Assembly (NCBI GenBank): GCA_905250885.1
Contig: CAJNOQ010001257.1
Coordinates: 1-33,917, forward strand
DNA from: Didymodactylos carnosus
Taxonomy: Eukaryota; Rotifera; Eurotatoria; Philodinida; Philodinidae
Direction: 5' to 3'
Length of the DNA stretch: 33,917 nt
The position numbers were made by a program, and so were the translations under genes. This document shows positions 23,655 to 33,917 of the stretch, piece by piece; within the stretch, counting starts at the first letter, position 1, and each line of letters opens with the position of its first letter. Below the pieces are notes generated by a model. That model was not told where the DNA came from. It worked only from the letters and a program-made list of their open reading frames with translations, and did no database searches.

Positions 23655-23850
23655 CTAACTCTTTACGCCCGGCTACTAATCATGCGAATCAAACTTGAAA
23701 CGTGTATACTTTTGTTTAGACTTGATGAAAACTTTTTTGTTATTAGCAATCGTTAGCTTACGCTGGGAAAAAAATCCGATTGAAAAAATTTTGATTTAGC
23801 GCTGCGTTACTTTTTTCTAGCAGTTATAGTGATGTCCCCTGGAAGGTACA
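23655..23850. repeat. Diverged second copy of the same element, right end lost
   Basis: It starts CTAACTCTTTACGCCCGG and repeats the order of copy 1: TNATCNTGC, AACTTGAAAC, TTAGCTTACGCTGG, AAAAAAATCCG and then a TTTAGCGCNNCG region. It is in direct orientation ~290 bases downstream of copy 1. A matching right end is not seen. Many differences suggest an old pair. Confidence 0.5.
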
Positions 23851-26050
23851 ATCGAGCATAAAAGGTACATAACTGACTTTTGAAAACCCCATTTCTGAAC
23901 GAGCTTCCGGAAACATCAACAGATTTTAAAGATGTCAAGTTTTATTTGTAATGAAGCAATAATGGCTGCGGTCTATCTTATGGCGCAAACATTAAACTTA
24001 CAACACCTTTTTGCTCTCAGTAGTGAAAATCTATTGTTGAAATTCGCGGACTATCTTGCTCGAGATATTTTAGTCCTACATAATACTCGAGTAAGACTTC
24101 AAAAGCCTTCCTTTTTCAGAACAAGCTAATCGATGATCTTATCCGATCTGGAGCTTAAACTCTGAATTGAAAATTAAATCGGAGACGACATATCACTGAA
24201 AAATTATATATATTGATTTATAGGATACTTTCACGCGGTACACACATCCATTTTTAAAATGTGTCGAAACCCGATCAAATTAATCAGCATTTCCTATAGA
24301 TTTCTGAAAGATCAACCATCGAAATGGTTTTGAAAATAAGCAACTTAGAAAAGAAGATTGACCTTTCTATAGACTTTCTAACTAAGTGCTGTACCAACCT
24401 GGATCTAACGATACCGCACAATAAATTCAAAACGTGAAATATTAGATATTTCCAGCGGCGACAACATTGTGTGGTATCACGCAATCATTAGTACATTTAT
24501 GAACACAATTATTTTATACATATTACGAAACACTCACTTTTCTATCTTTTTCTTTTCTTCTGACCAGCGGTTACAACTATATTAAAAGCTCTTGTTCAAT
24601 CGTTCAGTAAAACAAATAGGTGTTTTCATGTAACTTTTGTTTCAAACACGCATAACCAAGCGGTCGATCATGTTATGATAGTAAGTAAACGTCAGCATCA
24701 TTGTTATATAGAAAAAAATAGTTACAAATTTTAGATTTTCTGCCCAATCCCATTAAATTCCATTGAAAAGTTAAAATATTCAGTAGTATATGTAATGTGT
24801 GTGTATGTGTAGTAGAAGAAAAGTTACCAAAAGTCCATTCGTTGATCTGTTATGAGACACTTATTCTTTCAAAATGAAACATTCTAAACATTCCAGGAGA
24901 ATGACTAAAACTTCTCTAAGTCTTCATCGTACTTGAGTTAAGTCTAGTCGAATTTCAAAATTAGCTACTCAAAAAATGTTCATCTATCTTTTCATTTTCC
25001 GATTTTCTTTTGTTTTGTTTCGTTTCGCAAATAATAATACAATCAAATTGATTAGTATAGAATCTCGTTTTATCGTTTGATGATTTTCGAATAGAAGTAT
25101 AGAAAAATTGGCATGTGTGTATACATTAGAAAGATAGAAGCTCTGTAAAAATTAGTATCAGTTCATTTAATATAGTGCGAACACAAGCAAGTACTTCAGT
25201 ATTAATTTTGTGTGTACAATCGAATAATAATAATAATAATCGAATACTAAAACAAGTATTGTAAGTAAATCTATCTTTATAAGATTTCTATCAAATAATT
25301 ACACGAAGTATACAGTCATTAGCACACACACATATATAAGAATCATCACTAATACTCAGTTAGTTATGTCATACAGAGACAACCTTCTATAATATTTAAT
25401 AAAGCGTACAAGATATTTGATATTATTTCACACATAGACTTTTAGTTCTTGATTACCTCTGATAAAGCGTAAACATTCTATTTTAGTGTCGACAAATCCA
25501 TTAAAGCACAAGACTAAAATTTTATGTCAGCTTTCATATAGAAAGCTGTGCTACTAACGAAGTTGAATATACGATTTCCGTATACTTTTCAAAGACCTGT
25601 GGTTTATTTTCGTTGAATTCAGGCATTAATCATGTACATTAGAAAGTATGTATATCATAGAAAAGGAATGCTAAAGCTTTGATTGTAGATTAACTTCTAT
25701 TGTTTGTTCATACATAGGATAGTAACAAACGTGAACGTATGTTTTGTCCTTGTTGTTTTTCTCTCTCTCTCCCTTTCTCTTTGTTGCCCGCACAATTCAA
25801 TTATGTTCTCAGTAATTGATTGATTTCATTCTTTATTGGAAACATATCGATCGCCTCAAGTTATTTTTGATCAATACAGAAAGATGATAAACACTTATTC
25901 TTTCAATTTTTTGAACAGGAGTCACACTTTAACAAAAGCAAAATTAAATAATTATCTCTTTGCTTAAGTAGTAGTAAAGTATACTTGAAATTTACGATAG
26001 ATAATCTCTTAGAGGTATTTATTCAATGAATAATTTTATTTCAACAATGA
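23851..26050. other. Intergenic, no gene seen
   Basis: This holds an (AAT)n run at 25222-25240 and a pyrimidine-rich (CT)n stretch near 25761-25782. Small frames here, including 23932-24129, show no recognisable domain. Confidence 0.4.
26018..26040 (-). promoter_or_regulatory. Two candidate poly(A) signals of the acetyltransferase
   Basis: AATAAA occurs on the minus strand at 26035-26040 and again at 26018-26023, within 35 bases after the TGA stop at 26051-26053. The position is right for a short 3' UTR; use is inferred. Confidence 0.5.
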
Positions 26051-26749
26051 TCATTTATCCTTTGCACATTGTTCAGCGTATTCTACTTCAATGTCTGATG
26101 GTATTAAAACTGCTTTCTCTTTCTTACAAATTAATGGTGGACTTCTAATATATTTTATCATCAGTGTCATATAATAGCCATCGAGATGTGGTTGTGGATT
26201 ACTGGCATAATAGTCTCTGATATATTTTGTACATCGAAAACCACATTTTGTATATAATTTGATAGCCTTAATATTTTCTACATTGACATTTAATGTCACT
26301 TGTTTAATATCGTTATCATATGCTTGCAAAATGATGGCATTGAGTAGATTTTTCGCTAGACCATATTGGCGATATTCTGGTAATACGGATAAAAAGCATA
26401 CATAAAGATTATCTTCCTCTGGGATATATCGTGACATTAGAGCGGCAGTAATTATTGACTGATATGGTGACTCAAAGACAAGAACATCTGGACAATGATC
26501 CAATGGATTAAAATAGGACTGTGTACGTTCAAATGATGCTCTTAGAAAGAGATCGAACTTATGATTCCATTCAGCAGCTTCGACCGGTGTACTCGTAGCT
26601 TTTAATCTTAATCTATACATTCGATGTTCATTCACATCTTTAACATGATCATATTGAAGACTAAAAACAGAATTTATAGTAAGGAAATTAACGATCAGAT
26701 TGAACGTTAAAATATTTATTTTCATAATAACACAGACAAAAATACACAC
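26051..26749 (-). CDS. GNAT-family N-acetyltransferase (NAA50/NAA60-like)
   Basis: A single open frame of 232 residues. The acetyl-CoA site is visible as RQYGLA at residues 127-132 within LSVLPEYRQYGLAKNLL, followed by a beta strand and NIKAIKLYTKCGF (159-171), the helix-and-loop typical of GNAT proteins. A YIRDYY element (176-181) and HLDGYYMTLMIKY (188-200) resemble the substrate-side region of N-alpha-acetyltransferases such as NAA50 or NAA60. The likely reaction is transfer of acetyl from acetyl-CoA to a protein N-terminus or amine; the substrate is unknown. The start is uncertain. Residues 9-30 (from MKINIL) are hydrophobic, like a signal peptide or anchor, but the DNA there ends in TTCTGTTTTTAG, a good splice acceptor, at residue 30. 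The real gene may begin in an unseen upstream exon, with this exon starting at 26660. Two AATAAA hexamers follow the stop. Confidence 0.82.
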   Translation of the reverse strand: MCIFVCVIMKINILTFNLIVNFLTINSVFSLQYDHVKDVNEHRMYRLRLKATSTPVEAAEWNHKFDLFLRASFERTQSYFNPLDHCPDVLVFESPYQSIITAALMSRYIPEEDNLYVCFLSVLPEYRQYGLAKNLLNAIILQAYDNDIKQVTLNVNVENIKAIKLYTKCGFRCTKYIRDYYASNPQPHLDGYYMTLMIKYIRSPPLICKKEKAVLIPSDIEVEYAEQCAKDK

Positions 26750-27206
26750 ATCAACGAATAGACTTGATTTCGATCCTGTAAAAATGACTCAATTTTGCGC
26801 TTAAATTTTAAGACTCTTTCATAGTTTGTTCATCAATATTTTTTTTTAGAGAAAAATTGACGATTGTACTTGATAATTTTCTTTAGCATCATTGTTTTTC
26901 AGAACAGTTTTTTATTGGTACTGTAAACTATTTCTCGGACGGTCGATTTTTTTCTTCTCACAATTGTAATGAAAGTATCGATCCGGATGTCACTTGTAAG
27001 TCTTTCTCTCTAATAAAAACAAATCGTCCTTCAAATCTAAATGGTTTACTTCAGATATAGAATTTCTTCTTTTCCAGTGTCCGAGTGCTTTCTTTCCAAT
27101 TAACCACTCATCCTATTCTGTTGAGTTGACAATGAGTGTATGATTGTTCAAAATGAAAAAAACGTTTTTTCTCTTCCTTTTTCTAAAAAATGGACGTAGT
27201 TAACTT

Positions 27207-27208
<2 letters not shown>

Positions 27209-27240
<32 letters not shown>
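27209..27240. repeat. (GT)n(AT)n microsatellite
   Basis: About ten GT units pass directly into AT units, a compound microsatellite. Confidence 0.9.
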
Positions 27241-28350
27241 GAATGAGATGTGTTGTATTCATTCAATGCTGATTTTAGACAAATAAAACATAAATAGAAA
27301 TATCCGCTCTTTTTTCTCACTTGAAACTGTGCATATTTGACCATCAATTCATAAAGCTTCAAAATTACTTTTAGAACTATAGTTGATTACATATGCCAAT
27401 TGTAGTAATACTAAAAAGATTTCTTTTCCTAGTTTACTATTATGAAGGGCATTTCTGTTGAATAGTTAGTTTGCAGAATAAGCTAACTATACAGTCGGTT
27501 TCATTAATCAGTATAGATGGCAACACGAAGGTTTTGTCTGTTTGATGGTCAGACTTGATAAGAGTTAGACCGTATAAAATCTGCTCTGTTAAAATCATTG
27601 ATAGAATATAATCAATCGGTTATATACGTGTGTGTGTGTGTCGCGATGTCCTTAACCTTGCGTTAAATAATTAGTATACTTGGGATAGTTCAACAATATA
27701 CATTTTTTTTTTCTTGTTCACACAATCATTAACATCAGTGTTTTTCTTTTCGTTCTTTGCATGTATTAGCTATTAACTTAACTCTAGATGTGTTGACAAT
27801 TAAGAGACAAGGAAAAGTATTTTTATTTATACACACAGATTTTCTATTTCTGGATAATAAGAAGAGAAGAAAAGAAGAAAAAAAAAGTCAAAAAATCATG
27901 AAAAACCCGGAAGACATTTCTTTTACATAAGATGTTCATTTATAGAGAAGAAGAGATCGGCCTTCACACTTGGCAGTGCATAAGTAAGTATATTATAGTC
28001 TATTATATTTCAGGAAATTTCATATAAGAAAGAAAATTATTTATAGCCTCAAAATAAGTCTACCGTCATAAATAAAATAGCATGCGGCAAGAAACACGAT
28101 GTTATAACTCTTCCTCGAAGGCCGAGAAACTATTTCTACTTAGCTTTATATTTTCTATCACTTCATAAGTTTTTATCTAAAATCGAGTTTCAATTAAATT
28201 TATACAGAGAGAGAATTGAAAAAAACAGCTTATGATAAAAATAGTATTATCCAAGTTTTCAGGTATTTATTCATCATTCTTTTATGGAATTTTCTCACAC
28301 AGTTGTTTTGTTTTGACATAGCAGATTAAAGGCAATGATACGATGTTAAG

Positions 28351-28397
28351 AGGGAGAGTGTGAGTGAGTGAGTGAGAGAGTGAGAGAGAGAGAGAGA
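28351..28397. repeat. (GAGT)n/(GA)n microsatellite
   Basis: A purine-rich run moves from GAGT units into pure GA units. Confidence 0.85.
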
Positions 28398-30146
28398 ATT
28401 TGAATTGTATAGATAATTCTTTTAACCTAATGTTTCCCGTATCGTTCAATTTTTTTTTAATTATTAAAAGTACAATAGATACGTGTTCAATTTGTTCTGG
28501 ATATTTACGTCAAATATGTTCTTTGCTTTAATTTTTCAAACGTTTTATATACACGCGTTCTCTTTCGGTATCATCTGTGACACACTATCACACAAAACAA
28601 TCGTGATAATGAATAATTTTTTTTGTTGATGAGCCGTGTGACGCGTTCGATCATTTTTCAAATCGTTTAATATCAATTTGTTTCACTAACAACCTTGAGA
28701 AGATGGTACATGTGTGTGTGTATGTATATTTAAAACTACTTAAAATTCATGTCAATCTAATCGTGATTTAAATATATAATAAGATCTCATTTGTTACAGA
28801 TCATAAGAGAAAAAAATGAAAAAAAAAAAGAAGATCAATGAAAAAATGAGAATGTAACAAAAAGAGAAAGATTTATCATTAGTTAAACTAAAACTGATTA
28901 GTGCCATAGTTTAAAACACCTCATGCACACGGTCAACTCAAATAGAGGCTAGTTTTAACCGTCTATAGCTCAACTTTAACACAATAATATACGAGTTTCG
29001 TTTGCAAGTAACAGAAGTTTACTGAATGAGAAATGTTTTACTCTGTTCGTCTCCGATAGTCGTCAATGGACAAATTAGGTACTTTCTAAGAGTAATAACA
29101 GATGGTATGGTGATAAAAAAAAAGAATAGAGTTTATTACAATATGTATTATTTTTAAACTTTTGTGTTATTAATTCACTTCTCTATATACATTTCGCATC
29201 AAACATCTTTATATGACAAAAGTGACATATTTCAAGAACAAATGAACATGGTCAAGACAGTTGTTTTGCCTTGATAAATGTTATCAAAAAAAAAAAAATT
29301 CGTATGTGACTATAATCTGGAAGGCTAAATAATGATGACATGGTTGTTTTTGTCATAATTCTTACATCTTTCATTATTGCATACATTTTCATGTCAAACA
29401 TCATGGACATTTAACCTGATTTATATCGACAATTAACACATATACATATAGATTGAGTATAGGATTTTTTGACATTAAGATGAGATGAACGCGTTCAGGC
29501 GCAACGTATTAATTGACTAAAATCAAGCAAAAGAGTCGATAGATCAGCAATTATTTTGAACATTGACTTAGTTCAATATTTCTCTATTGACAAAGTAAGT
29601 GTTCACATTTTCATCATTTTAGGAAATTTTGTGACATTAATAACGATACTTTAAAAATGAGATATATTAACAAATAAGCTTTTTGCCTTGCTAAAGATAA
29701 AAATCAACGATTGAAGTATATATCAGACGTAGAGTGAAGATACCGCAATTATGGTAAAAACAGTTTCCTAAATCATTTTTACTTCTCATAAATGACTATG
29801 GATTCTCTTCGATCCATTGATTTTCCATGAAAAAAAATAAATAGAAACAATAATAAATCACAGTTTTTTTATATAAGATTGTCTGCTGTGCATAGAGAAA
29901 AACCTTGTAAAAATAATATTGTTATATTTTGCAGATTTTTTTTATTAAATATGTTTGATTGAACACATACATGCATATTTCCTTTCATCTTAAAAATTAT
30001 AAATGTTACCTTTTGGGAAAATTTTTCGCTGTTTTTATGTGTTCATTTCTGTTTTAATAGCCTTGAAAACAGAGAATAATGGAATAGAATTTTCTATTGA
30101 TATTATTAATTTTTCTTTCACTTCAATTGAAAAGAGAAAAAAAATA

Positions 30147-30166
30147 AGAGAGAGAGAGAGAGAGAG
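30147..30166. repeat. (GA)n microsatellite
   Basis: About ten AG units. Short frames on both strands here encode only Arg-Glu or Leu-Ser runs and are artefacts of the repeat. Confidence 0.85.
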
Positions 30167-30428
30167 CAAGAGCAAGAGAAAAACTTGATTATCTGCCGCC
30201 ATTAGTAAAAGTAAAGTATACGGTTGTTTGAACATGAAAAATATTTTTTATTCACCTTGTTTAATTTTTCTTCTTTCATCACGCTATCTACTACTGTTAG
30301 ATGCGAGATTTTATATCGTTGTGATAAAAATGAACAAAAAAACATTTTGTTAGCGCGCGGCCACTTTGTATGTTTTACAAGTGACATATTCAACTAAATT
30401 GTTCAGTTTCTTGCTTTTCTTTTTTTCT

Positions 30429-30445
30429 TTCTCTCTCTCTCTCTC
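30429..30445. repeat. (CT)n microsatellite
   Basis: A pyrimidine run of about eight CT units following a T-rich stretch. Confidence 0.8.
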
Positions 30446-32162
30446 CTTCTGTCAAATTTCTCATTGTTAATAATCATGCAACATCTTCAAAGTTGTAATT
30501 TAATCTACCCTATCTTATTTAGAAAGAAAAGAGTTGTGTGTATGTAACGAATATGACACTAAAATAGAGAAGGACGGATCGATTTACAATAAGAAAAGAA
30601 AAAGGACATTTTTTTTTTAAGTTTCAATCATTATCATTTTTCTTCTTGTTGTTCACATAAAATCTTAGAAAAAAACATTAAAAAAAAAAAAGAAGTCAAG
30701 TAGGTTTATTTTCTCTCAAATGTATTCTGTAATTGAGATTTATATTGTGGTGGTAATTATTGTACACTCACAGACATAGTCATATATTTTAACAGGGTAA
30801 GCAATTGGACTTTATTTATTGTTGATTGCACTTTCTTTTCTGTATGAAATACTTCAAATACGAGAGAGATACTATTTGATGTACAGTAGATCACTTGAAG
30901 ATCAAAATGATATGAGTATAGATGTTACCGAGATAAAGAGCGTTCATATTTTATCGATCTTTTGAAACATAAATTCTATTTTTTCATTACTATAATTGAT
31001 CAAAAATTTTTATGTTGAACATATTAGAATTGTTTTTTTTTTTGCTTACAGAATAAAATCCAATTTAGTTAACTATAACAGACTAAACCAACTAAAAATG
31101 CAAACATATCGTTAATCTATACTCATTATAATCTACAACGTATATTCTCTGTGTTTCCCATATTTTTCATAAGTCTCATATATGTACGTACATATATATA
31201 GACGATATTGATTTAGTACCTCGTTATGAACGGAACGCGACAAGAGAATATTTGCTTTTTCTTTAAAACAATGTGAATTTAAAATGATTATATTTACTTG
31301 GTTCGCATCATTTTCATTGCATACTATTTATTTCCTGTATGGAAATATGTCAATAGAGGGTTTCTGTATTTACTCAGCACCAATTCATATATTGTACACT
31401 ATTATCGTCGTTTGTGTACTTTTAAAAATAAATGATCAATCATATGATAAAAGAGAAAAAAAAGTTGTACATATGTATACCAAAAAAAATGTTAAATTCA
31501 CATATTCCTTATAGAAAGTTCTTGTTGACTCATTAGACTAAAAAGATTCATTAAACAATTTTTTTTTTTCGGATACTATAGAATGAGAGTTGTCGAGTTC
31601 AGAGTTTAAAATGAACCGAATCGGACTTTGATCGAATCTGAAGTATAGAGTCTAACCTTATGAGATTAATAATGGTTAAAATATTAAAAATTTGATAATG
31701 TTTTCGTATCAATGTTGTGTTATATCAGATCTATTCATGGATGTCTATTTGATGTTGAATAGATATTTTTATTGAACAATTATATTCTTATACATAATAT
31801 GTCAAAAAAAAATATTAAATAAATAAATCATATAGTTGACTGTGACACAATAACCTTGTACGATGATTGAAATATTTTTTCTTCATATCATATCACATAT
31901 TGTTCGATATATGAATGTCAATAACTATATCTTATTTTGCGTTCTATTGTTCAAATCGATTAAATAAAAAACGTGTCAAAATCATTTTGAAATATATAAA
32001 TTAAATAATAGGCAAGTAGACAATTGAATTTAATAAATATTCCCGTTTATATAATGGTTGTTTTTTCTTCTGTTTAAGCTACTCATGCTTAGATAAAAAT
32101 TAACAACGTATATTAGATTATATATTAGACTAACTAACTCATTAGTTCATAGGTTTTTGTTC

Positions 32163-32179
32163 TTTTTTTTTTTTTTTTT
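32163..32179. repeat. Poly(T) run
   Basis: Seventeen consecutive T residues. This could be the A tail of a minus-strand retrocopy, but no retrocopy body is seen beside it. Confidence 0.75.
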
Positions 32180-33640
32180 GATACAAAAATTGATGATAAG
32201 TAGTACTACCAATAGCTTATGACATCTAGAAAAAATAGAAAGAATAAAGTTCTTGAGATATAAAATAGTAAAGTTATCATTGAGACAGTAACATTGATGA
32301 TAACTACTGTTATGTTTTGAGTCCATTTGTTTTCACGAATTAAAAAGTAAGGTTGATAATGAGAGGATAGAGTATACTTGTGAATGTTCCATTCTGATAC
32401 ATTCTTTCAATTTAAGATCTTATGTATGCTTGGAGACTTTCTACTGCATATTTAACTTTTTTTAAAGGTAATTTTTTTTTGGTAATAATCTTAGATGTTT
32501 GTTGTCGATGATCAGGGTTCTAGAATAGAAAACCATTGGACATTCTACAGAATTTTGTATTTCTATTTTTTTTTTTGTTCTATTTTATTGATAATTTGCG
32601 TGTGTGTATATATGTGAGTTTATCTTTATTCATTTATTTTTTTAACAACCACACGGTATAATGCTCTCGGGCATCCATCAATCGTTGCCCATTTACTTAT
32701 CGGGAGCTATATTTTCAATTATTATTGTCAATATACTTGTGCCCATTTTCATGGTATAACGAAAATATAAAACAACGATGTTTCTTTTTTCTATGTGTTG
32801 AACAAAACATGAAAAGAATAATGAATCATTTAGAAAAGAAATAATACTATACGGATACAGACCATTGAACAACAACTAAATATTGATTAATTGCTTGTGA
32901 TTTGCTTTCGTTTTATTTTTATTTTTTTTCGTTTCTTTTTCATTTAATTACTCTTAAATCTTTTCTCTGTTTGTGACATTGTCAAAAATATTTCTCTCAC
33001 ATATGGACAAGATAAAGTATAGTTGTATCATTCGTTCAAAAAAATTAAGACAAATCTCCTTTCTAGTGATGAGATAGAGAGATTGGTGTGTTTGTACAAG
33101 TAAAGTAGTGTAAAATACTGTTTTTACTAATGAGAGAAAACAATAGAAAACACTTTCGATTTTTTTTCTTTTGCTTAATGAATATTTAAATTGAATGAAA
33201 TGGCGCATTTGTATAAATCATTTAAAAAAACACTTATCGTTATTGCTCTTCAGACACTAGTATGTGTTGAAAATCGAAATAGATTTTGCATCGAACTCTA
33301 TCAATGAAGTTTAGTGTAAGAAAATTAGAAGCGTAAACTATTTGACACTGACATCGAACAAATTCTATGGCAGACAGAACCTGAGTGAGCATGATTGTCA
33401 TCTTCTACTATCTATTTAACTTTCTAGACAAGGATATCGTGACCTTCAGATTTTTGGGTGAGACTTAATCTGCTTTCTCTTTTGTAGGGAAAAAATGTGG
33501 AGATTATTCCGTTGAGTGTCCGCTAGTCTCGACATCTCTGTTGCTAGAAGCATGAATGTATTGTACTGAGTTTTATGTTAACTCTCATCATTTTTTTTCC
33601 TCTCTTTCTTTTTTATTGTGTTATCTCGTGAGTTTACTAT

Positions 33641-33917
33641 ACTAACGAGGGAACCACCCGAGGTTATAAATCGAGTTTGAGTTGGGACTATTTTTGTTAG
33701 ACAGGTCCTAACGAGTAGTGAAATACTCCAACGCGGTTTATCCTCATGGTGCTTTGTTGCCGAGATACTGAATTTTTAGTCAGTTTTTGTCTATAGAGCT
33801 TGAATTTCGAGCAAAATCCGACTTTCGAATTTTGATTTCAAACTTGCCACACTTGTAGCCCATGGTCATAGTAGTGCGACGGAAAAATATCGATGCTAAC
33901 AAATTTTCCCGTCTTGA
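33641..33917. other. Compositional shift at window end, possible transposon edge
   Basis: From ACGAGGGAACCACCCGAGG onward the sequence is visibly richer in G and C than the previous 7 kb and loses the simple repeats. It resembles the repeat elements elsewhere in the window more than the flanking desert. No ends or domains are visible because the window stops. Confidence 0.35.

Larger units (their letters stand above)
26750..33640. other. Long gene-poor region rich in simple repeats
   Basis: I see no supportable gene in nearly 7 kb. Open frames are short and come from purine-rich or pyrimidine-rich runs. The stretch contains GT/TA, GA and CT microsatellites and long A or T runs, listed where clear. 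Regulatory DNA, an unseen upstream exon of the acetyltransferase, or a long UTR or intron of an off-window gene cannot be excluded. Confidence 0.45.

Noticed and set aside
23932-24129. 65-codon plus-strand frame starting MSSFICNEAIM
   Set aside because: No recognisable domain, no upstream or downstream exon; adjacent to repeat copies.
30003-30235. Frames on both strands around the GA repeat
   Set aside because: Half of each frame is simple-repeat translation; an artefact of the microsatellite.
1-33917. CRISPR arrays, bacterial operons, bdelloid spliced leader, telomere repeats
   Set aside because: None was seen; split genes with GT-AG introns show eukaryotic DNA, and no known leader or telomere motif was found.

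Overview
The window looks like animal nuclear DNA. It is strongly AT-rich, genes are split by many short (mostly about 50-110 base) GT-AG introns, and the rest is dominated by microsatellites, small inverted-repeat elements and decayed non-LTR retrotransposons. No operons, ribosome binding sites or CRISPR arrays are seen. The short introns, codon style and KLHL10 gene structure fit a small invertebrate; a rotifer, perhaps a bdelloid, is my best guess. That is inference only: I found no diagnostic marker such as a spliced leader or telomere repeat.

Layout. 1-6.5 kb: non-coding, with small inverted repeats and possible relics. 6.5-7.7 kb: a three-exon plus-strand gene for a basic, possible zinc-finger protein of unknown function. 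7.7-9.9 kb: palindromic repeats, including a nested inverted repeat at 8557-9049 and a cluster of CATCTAGAT-like motifs. 9.97-14.37 kb: a 15-exon minus-strand BTB-BACK-Kelch gene that I can join in frame into a 637-residue protein and assign to the KLHL10 family. Its first intron is far longer than the others and carries two repeat elements. 15.28-16.8 kb: a decayed minus-strand LINE split by a second, related plus-strand LINE fragment. 18.25-19.1 and 21.25-22.1 kb: two elements bounded by TTAA with GC-rich inverted ends and internal hairpins. 23.37-23.85 kb: two diverged copies of a third repeat with TTAACCCTTT-like ends. 26.05-26.75 kb: a minus-strand GNAT-family N-acetyltransferase. 26.75-33.6 kb: a gene-poor stretch of microsatellites and homopolymer runs. 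The last ~270 bases change in composition and may enter another element.

The three genes do not form an obvious pathway. The best-supported biology is KLHL10, which in mammals and Drosophila is a CUL3 ubiquitin-ligase adaptor of spermatids. The main genome-structure story is layered insertion: a LINE inside a LINE, elements piled into one intron, and several short families with TTAA or palindromic ends. Nothing here is a clear new molecular system.
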